Made by a program: the position numbers and the translations under genes. Below the pieces are notes generated by a model that was given only the letters and a program-made list of their open reading frames with translations, searched no databases and was not told the DNA's origin. Positions 54,031-64,000 of a stretch of 64,000 nucleotides of DNA are shown in pieces. Origin of the DNA: Ypsolopha sequella (lineage: Eukaryota > Arthropoda > Insecta > Lepidoptera > Ypsolophidae); NCBI GenBank assembly GCA_934047225.1, contig OW203998.1, forward strand, positions 16,631,280 through 16,695,279, written 5' to 3'. Position 1 is the first letter of the stretch; every line of letters starts with the position of its first letter.

Positions 54031-54033
54031 TAA

Positions 54034-54709
54034 AACAACCCCTCGCGTATACATGTCGTGATGACATGTTTCTATTTGTTTTTAATGAGAGACATTGAGG
54101 GGGGATGATGTTTGCCATTTATTCTCAGTGCGGCGCTAGTGGACTCAAAAAATCAACCCAATCGAGCTTGCATGTCTACTTCAGTAAATAAGCTATTATT
54201 TCGATAAAATCGTTTATTATTTTTGGAATCTTTTTCTAGGGATCTACGTGTATTAAACAAAAACGCGATTGGAGAAATTCGGCTCGATAACAATACTGAT
54301 TGAAATCTTCTTTTTCGACACCATTTCTTCTGGTTTGACAATTTGGAATGATATATGATTATATTTTATTAGATAGGTTTTGACACTATCCGGGACCTGG
54401 TTAAACGAAATTTTGACAGCAACTTTTTGTATTAAAAAAAAACGACTTTTTGCTACTTTTCCTCGAATTCGTCCTTCTCACACTGAGAATTCAATAAAGT
54501 TTGTATACCACCCACTTTAATACTGCAATGGATCTTTAGTTACTTATTTTGTTAAAAAAAAATACATTCCGTACAACAGTTCCAAGTAATGGATTAAAGT
54601 GGACATAAAGTCCACAAAAATCCATCAATGGATCTTTTCAATGGATTTTTGTGGACAAAGGGGAGTTTTTTCGCATTATGGAGTAACAGGGACGCTAAAA
54701 CATGAGAGT
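54034..54709. other. No gene; short hairpin at 54611-54657
   Basis: TCCACAAAAATCCATCAATG and CAATGGATTTTTGTGGA form a compact 17-bp hairpin. Otherwise nothing recognised. Confidence 0.4.
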
Positions 54710-54876
54710 CAAGGGTGGATACAGGGGGGGGGCAGGGGGCCATGGCCCCCCCCACAAAGCCTTTCCAGTTGCACCTTTGCAGTTTGCATTGAAGAATCTT
54801 AGGCACAAATATTTCAAAATCTTGAAACCGAGGTGTCGAGGGCCCCCCCCACCCTGAATTCCTGGATCCGCCCTTG
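54710..54876. mobile_element. Small hAT-type MITE with C/G runs
   Basis: The ends CAAGGGTGGATACAGG and (complement) CAAGGGCGGATCCAGG match at 14 of 16 positions. ATGAGAGT is duplicated exactly at 54702-54709 and 54877-54884. Runs of eight or more G or C lie just inside each end. Confidence 0.8.
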
Positions 54877-54884
54877 ATGAGAGT

Positions 54885-55865
54885 TAGATCTTTGGAGCCA
54901 AGTCTGAGTGGAACTCACTCACCGAGGGTTCCGTATTATACTGAAAAAATGTGTATCGACCTATTTTACAGTTAGCGCTATCTAAATTGTCGTTTTTTAG
55001 ACATGATAACCACATTTAAGTACGCTGTTTTTAACTGTCGTTTTTAAAGACTCAGGGACTGTACCAAAATTGTAAAAAGAAAGAAATTTTATTTTTCTAC
55101 ATTATGAAACCAATTCTTGTTTAAACTATATTTCAAGTCTCTAGTTTAAATGGTTCAAAAGTTATGATGCTACAGCGTACGGACAGACAAACAGCGGAGT
55201 GTCTCCGGAATGGTTCCTTTCACACCTTTCGGGTCAAAGCCCTAAATAATATCAAAGTGCAATGAAACTGAAATTTGAATTCCCTCACGTGGATTTTATC
55301 GGCATAAGAGCCTTGAAATTAATAGCCTTGAATAATCTCCTCCATCAAAAGCTAATAAAGTCTTTGCCATTGGCCTTATTGTGCTGGACGGATATAGTAA
55401 ATTTTTTTTTAGTCTAAGCCATACCCTTAATCGTGAATAAAAGTCGCATATCTAAGCGTAGCGTTTTCGGAATCCATCGTCAACCTCGTGACCATCTGCG
55501 CCCGCGCACGTACGTACACCGTGTGAAAGCGAACCCTCCGTCAACGCCATATTTCACACTTATTAACCCTAACCCAATTCCTACTTAGAGTCTAGGTTAA
55601 CATCTGTTAAATTGGGTACCGAAATCATTGAGACTTGCTGCTGTTACAAGGTTGGATGTCATGCATGATGCAGAATTCTTTGGTCTGGAAAATGTGCATA
55701 GTTCCTCTGACTCTGTGTTTTTAGGTTTTGTTTGTTGTCTGTATTTTTAAGCTATATTGTAGGTATGTACGTTATGTAGACCAACCCAACACCGGCCGTC
55801 ACCGGCGAGGCAGACAATTACATATGTGTGTACCTACATAAATACATAAATGGAGGAAATCTAGG
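54885..55865. other. No gene recognised
   Basis: A lepidopteran repeat scrap near 55170-55250 (GTACGGACAGACAAACAGCG). Otherwise non-coding. Confidence 0.4.
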
Positions 55866-56286
55866 TGGAAAATTCGCTTAATTATGTAAAGGTGTGTTAA
55901 TTCGAAAACCATTTCGAGATTTAGGTTCAATAAGCTGTATTTTAGAAATTTAGTGTAAAAAACCTCACGATAATAAAAAAAATTACAAAAAAGCTGCAAC
56001 AACCATTTGCTTTCGTGGTCACTTGAGAAATGGCTGTTTAGAAATGTGTCCTTTGCTATCAAGTTAAATTTATAAAAATTTGCAGCCCACTGATTTGACC
56101 GATGGATGACAGATGACAGACCACTTTTTATACAAGCAATCACACATCACCACGGAACACTTTTACCAGGAGCACATCACAATCAGTATGATGTCTTAAA
56201 TTTCTTAAGTGACGTCATAACCGACAATTCTTTAAAAATTATAAAAAAATATAGGGGTAATTTATATACCAAAAAAATTAAAACTA
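55866..56286 (+). repeat. Dispersed repeat, copy interrupted by a tRNA-module repeat
   Basis: Homologue of 8136-8505. The rest of the repeat resumes at about 56876-56945 (GTAAACTGTCCTAAAATGTA, TTAAGCTATGGGAATTACAG) on the other side of the insertion. Confidence 0.8.
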
Positions 56287-56875
56287 ATATTATATGTTTT
56301 CATTGCGAAATATATCGCTTTGAATACTCTAATTGTTATTAGTGATAGCGCAGTTGGTAGCGCGCCTGTCATGTAAGCAGGAGGCCGCAGGTTTAAATCC
56401 TGGCCCGAGGAATTTTTCCAAATATATTTGAGCTTTTAAATTTGTTTCTGATTGTTTTCTAGTTGGTAATGCACTCTAATAATAATTAGAGTATTCAAAG
56501 CGATGGATTTCGCAATAAAAACACATACTTAATACTTAACTAATAGTTAATGAGAACTGTGAATTTTTTAACTGTCTGAGGCAACAGGTATTGTAGCGAC
56601 GACAGCGCCTTCTGTTTAGAATGAGCAAGGCGTGAAATCACATAACGCCCTCGTGAGCGTTCAGTATGTGCATTACAAGCTGGTATATGGAGTAGTTACA
56701 AAAATAAATGGTGGAAAAATTCGTCGTTCCAGATACGAACCTCGGTAGCGCAGTCGGTAGCGCTCCTGTCAAGCAGGAGGTCGCAGGTTTAAATCCTGGC
56801 CCGAGGAATTTTTCAAAAATATTTGTGCTTTTTTTGTTCCTGATTGATTTCTAGTTGGTAATGCACTCTAATAAT
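56287..56875 (+). mobile_element. tRNA-module repeat with two direct modules
   Basis: Order: module 1 (about 56338-56411), tail, palindrome half AATTAGAGTATTCAAAGCGA, body of about 220 bp, module 2 (about 56741-56807), tail. In module 2 the acceptor ACCTCGG/CCCGAGG pairs at six of seven positions, but its anticodon loop is shortened to three bases, so it cannot be a normal tRNA. Confidence 0.75.
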
Positions 56876-56945
56876 AATGTAAACTGTCCTAAAATGTATA
56901 ATCCCTGAAAAAAAATATTTTTTTGAAATTAAGCTATGGGAATTA

Positions 56946-57546
56946 CAGTACTGCAAGAAAACTTTGATGACTTGACATTTAGCCCTGGGCCATAGCTTCA
57001 GGCTTTGAGAGGCGCGCCAAGCGGTTCTTCTTGCAACGGCGCCAGCGGAGAGAACAAATGTATGATATATAGAGCCGGCCATGGGTCGCCGCTCGCGCCT
57101 CTTTTCTGGCTTCGAGTGACTTGCGCTCTCGCGACGGCGGTGTGCGGGGAGGCGGGCGGTTGAAACAATGATCGAGCGCACAGGACGAACCTAGTGTCGA
57201 GCGCTTTGAGCGAGCGAGCGCGCTATACATGAAGGCACCGACGGGTGTCGGGGCAGGGCAAATCCCGTCGCAAAAACCACCTGGAAGCGCAGCAAGAAGC
57301 GCCGCCAGAAGCCTGAAGCTGTGGCCCTGGCGTTAGACGTCTAAGGACGTCTACTGACGTCTACTACCGACGCGCGACGCAGGACAGAACGTTTTTCTTA
57401 AGAAATGTTTTCTCGGACCAACGATCGTTTTAGTTCGTTGTCTCGGACCATTTGTTTCGAACTTTGAAGTTGTCGAGTTGTCGAGTTTGTTGAGAACTTT
57501 AAAATGTGTCAAAATCATCAAAATGAGTATTGTTAGAGATCCATAA
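56946..57546. other. GC- and CpG-rich block, no gene identified
   Basis: A marked CpG-rich region at about 56985-57370 (GCGAGCGAGCGCGCTATACA and similar), with GACGTCTA-type repeats three times at 57336-57363. It could be a promoter or CpG-rich retroposon; open frames on the minus strand follow from base composition. Confidence 0.35.
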
Positions 57547-57729
57547 TGGACAACAAAAGACACGGAAAGTCAGCTCATCAACTTCCAAGATGACCTGCAA
57601 ACCCTCTTTATTAATAGGCAGGCATTTAACTCTATCACCGCAACTAGACAGAACCTAGTCAACGGTAACAACCACAAAGGCCAACCGTATTTCCCCAACA
57701 AAGATGGAAGGTTTTTTCGGTTATTTTAA
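57547..57729 (+). other. Unassigned open stretch, 60 codons without a start
   Basis: The frame reads TTKDTESQLINFQDDLQTLF, INRQAFNSITATRQNLVNGN and PYFPNKDGRFF to a TAA. Composition is protein-like and codon third positions vary. The previous in-frame codon is a stop and no acceptor is visible, so it is most likely a fragment of an unidentified mobile element. Confidence 0.3.
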
Positions 57730-58612
57730 TAGTATTTTAAGTGGACGCGAGGGCATTAACGGTTAGGCGCTCTGTGACATAAACCGCGTAACGCACACGA
57801 GGTGGTCCCGTTCTGCCATTGTTACTACAGGCCATCACAGAGGTGTGGGGCTCCATTGTGCTGGCGTCTGAGTAATAGTTTCCACGTCAACGGGAACAAA
57901 GAGAATCATAGGCGCCGCCGGCAGAAAAAATATCCAAGGTTAAGTTTTTCATGTAGATTAGGCCACAGAATAAACAATTTTAAGGCGCTTGATCCTTCAA
58001 ATACAGCCAGATGTGTACTTTCTAAAGCCTACTCCTCGTTTACGGCTGAACTAAATGGCTTGAAAAAAATATATATGAAATAATAACTCTTTAAAAATAT
58101 TTGCAACAAATTTTGGTTTCGTACGATCAAAACTTCTATATTAAAAAAAATAACAACTGTATGATGTTTTTTTGGCTTAAATTCCCTACTCCTCCTAATC
58201 TGCTATGACGTTTGGAAATATTTACACGCCAAAAAATTAAGAATCTGTTGAACTTTAAATGCAACATATCTCAAGTATATCCAGTAACTTTTTCTATTAA
58301 AAATATCGAAATATGTAAGATTTCAAGGTCAAAGGCTAAGAGGTGCTCTGCGCGGGCGCAGGCATCAGTCATGCAGTGGCGTTCAGACGGGGAGGCTGTG
58401 TCACTCGTTGCCACGTACCGCACCCTGGCGTCTGATGACATGTTTGCGAAAATATTTATAAGGATTTTTATTTGTGTGCGTTCAGAGAGTACTTTCGGCA
58501 ATGGACTTAGTTATTTAGAGGATAAATTGTGCTGTGACGTTCGCGCGTGGACGCTATAATAAACTAGAAGTTTGACGAGTTAGCAAGGAACTTTTTTTAG
58601 AAAAATTATAAT
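57730..58612. other. No gene recognised
   Basis: Short frames at 57802 and 58212 are not convincing. The 58325-58560 interval is GC-richer without a repeat partner. Confidence 0.35.
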
Positions 58613-58870
58613 ATAGTAGCTCATGGGTAGAACGCAGGCCTCTCAATTTTGAGATCCAGGTTCAAGCCTCGGTTGGGCATGCACCAAGGAGTTTTTCGGA
58701 ATTTTTGTGCATAGTATTTACTAATACTTACTACTTGCTGAATGTTTTGTGCCCGAAGTCACCACCAACCACGTTGGGACATACTTATCGTCGGTGAAAC
58801 GCGGGTGTACCGAGTGCGGACACACTCGAAACACCTCCCAAGCCCCCTCGGGGATTCCTATCATGACAAT
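58613..58870 (+). mobile_element. tRNA-derived SINE
   Basis: Head TAGTAGCTCATGGGTAGAAC (A box) and GATCCAGGTTCAAGCCTCGG (B box) with a spacing of about 35 bases, then a body (GGAATTTTTGTGCATAGTAT, GTCGGTGAAACGCGGGTGTA, CGAAACACCTCCCAAGCC) and an AT-rich ATTATTATTATAA tail. Fragments of the body recur at 33480-33600 and 40853-40920. Confidence 0.7.
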
Positions 58871-59192
58871 GTATAGGTATAATTATTATTATAAACAGCT
58901 ATAAGCAACAATTCACGCAAAAAACGTTGCTCAAAATTTTGTTTTTACTTCTATCCAGCTAAATAAACTACCCAAGTATCAAGGCTCGGACTATGTATAT
59001 GGTTTAGCTCCGCTTCCGACCTGTTTTTTTGGACCGGAGCACTATTTGAAATACTTGTTTTAGTTCATTTCAGAAAAATATGTCCCAGGCAGGCATATCA
59101 AAACCGTGGTATTTATACCTGTAATATTATGTAGAGATAGTTGAATAACTAGAATTGTAGGTATAATACAAATAGTTGATATATTATTTCAG

Positions 59193-59272
59193 GGGCATCT
59201 AAAAAGAGACCACCAGAAACAGAAGGCAAAGAAAATAATCCGACAAAATCTGCAAAAAAGACCAAGACCTGA
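59193..59272 (+). CDS. Gene C exon A: Lys-rich terminal exon
   Basis: Acceptor ATATATTATTTCAG, then two bases and ASKKRPPETEGKENNPTKSA, KKTKT and TGA. EGKENNPTKSAKKT aligns with EGKDNDPTMSAQKT of exon B and NGKDNDPTASEQKT of exon C, so the three are copies of one ancestral exon. The Lys-rich C-terminus looks like a nuclear localisation signal. Upstream exons were not found. Family unrecognised. Confidence 0.45.
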
Positions 59273-59320
59273 CAATATATTAATTCAAAATAATCTGTGC
59301 ATGTAACCTGTAATGTCATT

Positions 59321-59703
59321 CCATCCATCCATCAGCCTCGTTCGTCCACTGCTGGACATAAGCCGTTTCAGGACTTTGTGATTCCCGGTGGTCATCCTGG
59401 AAGAATTGTCCATACTCACACACGCTGGGCAGGGGGTTGATGAGCGCGGTGCCGGAACCCTCGCACCAGTGACGCCGCTGCCCGTTACCAGTCTGTTCCA
59501 TATAAGGCCCGGCTATAAGGGATGGATATACCGCCATCCATCGGTCCTAGGCATGGTGGGTCTCCTGGTTTTTTGCCTGTGAGCTGTCCTCTTACTCTCC
59601 TCAGAATTACTTCGAGGGGGTCTCCAAATAAGATGGTGGTACCTCCACAGTCGAGTCCAGCATCAGCTCTACCACCTATCAAATATCATTGTCATTGAAA
59701 TTA
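59321..59703 (-). mobile_element. GATG-tailed retroposon, minus copy with 12-bp duplication
   Basis: TGTAATGTCATT is identical at 59309-59320 and 59704-59715. Tail CCATCCATCCATCAGCCTCG on the plus strand. It sits between exons A and B of gene C. It carries about 26 bp beyond the 5' start of the other copies. Confidence 0.8.
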
Positions 59704-60012
59704 TGTAATGTCATTGAAATTTTGTAAATATTTAGAGTGCCAACAAACGAACATCACTTTCAAAACGGTAGCCGTACACATGCTTATGTCGAACCATGTT
59801 GGCGATAGCCATCGACTACCATCGAACAATGGTAGTGAGCGTCAGCTATTGGTTGCATTCGACGCGCTGACGCTGCCAAACAGCGCCGACTGTACTCGAT
59901 TGATGGTATTGTCAGCGTTGTATGGTCGACTGCAACCGACGGCTGACGCTAACGTCATTCGGTGGCAATTTATGGTATAGAATAGTAGACTGTCAGAATA
60001 CATTCGGGAACA

Positions 60013-60481
60013 CTATGTCATCGAGTAACAAGATGTGACCAACTCGTAGTGATGCAGAAAAAAAAACTACATCAAAATAAACCGGGTTGGCTAGGCGCAA
60101 CCTAGAGCGTTTTATACAGTCAGCAAAAACAACGCAAATTTTCTGACAAAAATTACGTCAATAAGTAGCAAGTACTATGTTCGGTATAGCGTATCATAAG
60201 GTGCTTAAAAATAAGGTTTGCATGTCCTATGTTGGTACTAATATCAGCCTGATTTTATCGAATATCTTTTTATATGAAAAAAAGCTTTCTTTAGCACCTT
60301 TTATACGCTCTATCGATGATATATACTTGATGATGTGATTTTTTTTAATCAATAAAATTGTGCTGCTTTTGCTGACTTTACAAAATTTTTCAGGTTGCGT
60401 CGAGCCAACTCTGTTTATTTTGATGTAGTTTTTTTTCTACACCACTAAGAATTGGTCACATCTTGTTATTTAATGACATAG
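60013..60481. mobile_element. MITE with about 95-bp TIRs
   Basis: Ends CTATGTCATCGAGTAACAAG and the complement of CTTGTTATTTAATGACATAG. The arms share AACTACATCAAAATAAAC and GTTGGCT.G.CGCAACCT. AT-rich interior. Lies between exons A and B of gene C. Confidence 0.8.
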
Positions 60482-60569
60482 GGTTACCAACTGTCACCCG
60501 ACAGCCTAGTACGTAAAAAATTATATTCCGTATTAAAACATATTCAGCGTTATGTGTTATGTTTCTTAG

Positions 60570-60686
60570 AGAAAAGCATCGTCTGGATCACCACAATCTC
60601 TAAGCTCATTCATTGCTTCAGAAATGGAAGGCAAAGACAATGATCCAACAATGTCTGCACAAAAGACTATCGAAGAGTCGATTCCG
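60570..60686 (+). CDS. Gene C exon B (117 nt)
   Basis: Acceptor TATGTTTCTTAG and donor CCG|GTAGGT bracket 39 codons in phase 0: RKASSGSPQSLSSFIASEME, GKDNDPTMSAQKTIEESIP. Ser/Thr-rich and hydrophilic, with no known domain. Exon C has the same length, phase and about 78 percent nucleotide identity, so the pair arose by tandem exon duplication. Confidence 0.55.
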
Positions 60687-60896
60687 GTAGGTTTGAGAAT
60701 TTACCAATCTTTTTTTATAACGTGGTAATATCCTTGAATTTAGGTAAATATTTAGGAATTAATATTATGTTTTATATTTGTTTGTGAAACTTGAGGATTT
60801 TTCTTTAATGGGTTTGCATTATTTAATAATTTATAGTGGGTTAAAAATTATACTATGTACTTAGGTAAATTCAAACTTATTTATTATGTTTTTCAG

Positions 60897-61013
60897 AGAA
60901 AAATATCTTTTGGACCACCACCATCTCCAGGCTCATTCATTGCATTACAAATGAACGGCAAAGACAATGATCCGACAGCCTCTGAACAAAAGACGATTAA
61001 AGACTCGATTCTG
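60897..61013 (+). CDS. Gene C exon C (117 nt)
   Basis: Acceptor TTATTATGTTTTTCAG and possible donor CTG|GTAGAT. Codes RKISFGPPPSPGSFIALQMN, GKDNDPTASEQKTIKDSIL in phase 0. If not spliced, the frame ends VDSF and TAA four codons later, so this may be a terminal exon. Differences from exon B include many amino-acid changes, suggesting relaxed or diversifying selection (inference). Confidence 0.55.
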
Positions 61014-61019
61014 GTAGAT

Positions 61020-61385
61020 TCATTTTAATTTACAGCAAATGTATTACAAAATATAAAACAAGAAAATGAAAACCACAGTACAGAACAATAAAATGAAAAA
61101 CAAAGTGCACAACAAAAAAAGTAACAAAAGGAAAAAAAAATTACAAAAACGAAAACACACAGAAAATGTATAACAATATAATAGAACAAGAAAATGAAGA
61201 CCGCAGTACAGAACAATGAAATAAACGAAGTACAGAACAAGAAAATGAAGAACAAAGAGCACAACAAAAAATTTAACTTATCTCAAGTGAAGAACAAATA
61301 AAAAGCAGAAGACTCATGATCAAGAAAATATATACATATATTTACCAAATTGAGGATTTACCTGCAGATCAGAGCTTACAAGTGT
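61020..61385 (+). pseudogene. Decayed Gln/Glu-rich tail of gene C
   Basis: One frame reads NVLQNIKQENENHSTEQ, stop, NEKQSAQQ, stop, YNNIIEQENEDRSTEQ, NKRSTEQENEEQRAQQKI, stop, and finally LMIKKIYTYIYQIEDLPADQ with SLQVLAR. Three imperfect copies of a QENE(D/N)..STEQ unit are interrupted by four stops. The pattern is that of a repetitive coiled tail that lost function. The plus strand here is very purine-rich, which makes the minus strand look falsely open. Confidence 0.4.
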
Positions 61386-61836
61386 TAGCGAGGTGAAACT
61401 GTGGTACAGATTACGTAACATAATTAAAATTTACAGATTAAAAAAATATGTGTTTTGTTTATTTTACGTGCGAATACAATCTTCATAAAAATAAAATCTA
61501 AAAGTTGCATCAACATCATTGAAACCGTTTCTGAGTACCCAAATATATTACATACTATTGGTTTTATTATGAGACCCGCAAATAACCGATACATACCACT
61601 CAAGTCTCTAAAAGCACCGAAATTAACAAAAATTGTAACAAAATTATATTTTATCAATATATATATTTTTTCGTCATTATCGTTCAAAAATCATTCAAAT
61701 ATAAAAACAGACACTTTTTATGAAAAATTGTTTGACTGCAACCGACGACGGCTGACGCTACCATCATTAGACGGTTACCTCCGACATTAGTTACCTCAAT
61801 CCTCTGGCACAGTATAATACTGTGCCTCTGGCCTAA
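61386..61836. other. No gene recognised
   Basis: AT-rich. The block TTGACTGCAACCGACGACGG at 61732 also occurs, as TCGACTGCAACCGACGGCTG, at 59927, so it is part of an unassigned dispersed repeat. Confidence 0.4.
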
Positions 61837-61982
61837 CATGAGTTTGGCACTCGATGCACGTTAGCGACAGCGTAAAACATTTGTATGAGTTTAGCGGTTC
61901 TAGCGGTATACGAGAGGAACCAGAATTTCCAATACATTATATTTTACGCAGTCGCTAACGTATATCGAGTGCCAAACTCATG
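61837..61982. mobile_element. Hairpin MITE with CATGAGTTTGGCACTCGAT ends
   Basis: The arms CATGAGTTTGGCACTCGAT and ATCGAGTGCCAAACTCATG are exact inverted repeats, then CGTTAGCGAC.GCGTAAAA continues inward on both sides. 146 bp, non-coding. Confidence 0.85.
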
Positions 61983-64000
61983 GTGGGCCTACTGTTGACG
62001 GTTACCAACTGCAAAGTGACGCTCGTCTGTTACCGCTCAAGCCCAAGATTTATAAAGGTCTGACCCCAATATCAACTTGGTCACTTTCGGGTATCCTCAC
62101 ATAACCGATTTTGTTGTATATGTTTTATATATTTTCGCGATTTCAGTACTATCACCACTAGTTCGCGATTACTATAATCACTAGTTTGTTTTCAAAACTA
62201 CCAAAATATCACCGTGTAGTAGTAGGAACAGAATGGTCACATCTCTCTGTTACAGCACCACAGCCTATTGAGCTTCAAAAGTTATAGTTATAGGTTTACG
62301 CATAAAACAATGCTACATAAATTTATTTCTACCTCGCTACGAGGTGTGAATCATTTCGACGCTAGCGATCTTTGTAGAGGGGCGCGGGGCGTCTGCGCAG
62401 AGGCATGCGGGGAGCAGCGCCTGTAACTCCCCGGAGGTGAGGCCGATTGCTCAAGGCCGTTGGCGTGGGTAATCACCTTAAGTATTGCTATCTGGCCTGA
62501 ATCAGAAACAATATGTATAACACAGCTCAGACTCAAAGTTCCATCGGTAAGTTGCCTCCGGACCACCAGTACCATTGAACGGTACCATCAATGGTATAAG
62601 TGGGACGGATTTGTCCCACTAGTACCATTAAAAAACATACTAGCTTTTGAGCCTGAGTTTCATACATGGGCAGTACCATCAATGGTACAAGTGGTACTGA
62701 TTATTGTACTTACTTGTTTCATTGAATTTATACCTAGTAATGTTGACTTTTCAAAATTTCACAAACAACTAAATAGTTCGTTATTCACAAGTCATATCTT
62801 AATGGATCTTAAGGTCAAAAGTCACAGATGTTTTAATTTTTATAGAGATTTTGTGACAGATGATTTATTTTTTATACTAGTTTTGTGACAGATGTCAAAA
62901 GTGGCAGGTGATTTGATTTTTATTGAGATTTTGTGACAGATGTCAAAAGTTTACTTAAAAACGAATTGTAGGTATCATGTCGATCCTAGGATTCCCAGTT
63001 GGTGGAGATTAACAATGAAATGACGTCGAGTTCATAGATGATTCAGTTTACCAGTCTTGCCCTAGTCGCATGACGTCAGTTAGCTCTGTCTGGGGATCCT
63101 AAAGGAAAGTCTGAAACATCCCGCTCAAGTATGCTGATAACAAAAAAAAAATCAATGACTAAAAGCATATAACGCCACTGCTTTCATATTCATAATAGCA
63201 AACCATTTATAATTATCGTAGGCTGAATCACCCACGGCTCCAGAACAGCTTTTGGACGAGCAAAGCGAGGCGACCCCTTTAGATTTAACAGATTTCATGA
63301 ATGGCTGATCATATCATGAAATAATCAACTGTACTATATGGTTACTACGACACATTCACCAGGATGATTTACCCTAACGCCCGCCAGTTCATTGGAATGA
63401 CAATCTGAAATAGATTATCGGTAGTGACTTGATGAGGATGGCCGGGGATAGAAATATCCAGCTTGCATTTGGAAGACCTATGTTCTGCAGTGGACGGCCG
63501 AATATAGGCTTGGATTCAATTGGATTAGATCAACCCATAGATACTTTCCTCTATGGATGACTAAGGCGCTGCTGCCTGAGCCCGTACTGAGCAGGTGACA
63601 GCAAATTTCGTGCACCTTCTGTATTACCCCAAATATACTCTAGCTAGGTACTTAGTACCGTCTCTGTCCGTCATTCAACCCAGAGCCTGTTAGATTTCAT
63701 GTTGCATCACGATCAGATCTAAGGTTGAAAAATGTCAATACGCAGGTTTTTAGTGTCTTTTTGTTACAGTGAACATCTTTTTTCTGTATATGTATGTGTG
63801 TTATTCATACTTGTCACATTCACTTACCATGCATACGTTATCATTCTCGTACCGTCGGGTACAATGGCACCACTATCATGTTAATGGGTTTAGAAGCGTG
63901 CGTGTTTTCGTCAGTGCCAAGTCGACTAATTCATATTTCTCCGGCGAACAGTTACCGACCTAGCGGTAAATCTCCGAATTTCTATAAATCCAGGTTTAAC
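61983..64000. other. No gene; short repeats and a LINE end
   Basis: A 15-bp palindromic motif GTACCATCAATGGTA at 62582 and 62671. AGATTTTGTGACAGATG-type repeats at about 62844-62945. A LINE 3'-end scrap at about 63410-63515 (TGTTCTGCAGTGGACGGCCG). A GC-rich patch at 62350-62460. Open frames at 62460-62888 and 63769-63963 cover repeats and show no family. Confidence 0.4.

Noticed and set aside
56813..57230. Arg/Ser-rich proteins on the minus strand
   Set aside because: GC-rich composition keeps several frames open at once; no splice sites, no family.
61025..61267. Cys/Phe-rich membrane protein on the minus strand
   Set aside because: It is the reverse complement of a purine-rich Gln/Glu repeat; hydrophobicity is an artefact of base composition.

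Overview
The window looks like intergenic and intronic DNA from a lepidopteran insect (moth or butterfly). It is AT-rich, genes are sparse with small exons and long introns, and several repeats typical of Lepidoptera are present. Two copies (about 29276-29520 and 52558-52842) carry the widespread lepidopteran repeat that contains 'cgggaccctattactaagac' and ends in 'cgcacttggccggttttt'. Others carry the 'ccactgctggacataggcc' LINE 3' end. There are no bacterial-type operons, rRNA genes, CRISPR arrays or phage genes. All calls were made by reading the sequence; no database search was run.

Layout. 1-2.6 kb: edge of a hAT element, a MITE, an 85-bp tandem repeat and a hairpin. 2.62-6.88 kb: a complete, apparently intact DNA transposon on the minus strand, with TIRs, an AAAT target duplication, subterminal repeats and an uninterrupted 855-codon DDE-type transposase gene (Sola-like is my best guess). 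7.1-7.5 kb: a perfect 41-bp-arm hairpin beside a 42-bp minisatellite. 8-11 kb: dispersed repeats and LINE scraps. 10.8-16.7 kb: copies of a palindromic repeat carrying a tRNA-like module. One copy is split by a 3.36-kb jockey-like LINE (minus strand) with an 11-bp target duplication. 17-22 kb: MITEs. 21.2-41.3 kb: host gene A on the minus strand, encoding a secreted acidic Ser/Asp-rich protein from three well-phased exons; intron 1 is about 18.4 kb. Intron 1 holds a 5'-truncated retroposon carrying a 160-codon RPDG/VWDAT domain, nested hAT elements with intact 8-bp duplications, and a GATG-tailed retroposon. 44-50 kb: a long inverted repeat, a second GATG retroposon inside a hairpin MITE, a decayed reverse transcriptase and a hAT element at the edge of a MITE. 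51.6-52.2 kb: host gene B on the minus strand (two exons, about 109 codons, unrecognised). 53-57 kb: a Harbinger-derived element and more tRNA-module repeats. 59.2-61.4 kb: gene fragment C on the plus strand, with repeated exons, two of them exactly 117 nt in the same phase, ending in a decayed Gln/Glu-rich tail. 61.8-64 kb: a MITE, short repeats and no recognisable gene.

Most structure here comes from mobile DNA, and the copies date one another: LINE into palindrome, hAT into hAT, retroposon into MITE, and tRNA-module repeat into an older repeat whose empty site survives at 8.1-8.6 kb. The most unusual items are the intact DDE transposon, the fast-evolving-looking genes A and C, the tRNA-module palindromes and the RPDG/VWDAT retroposon tail.
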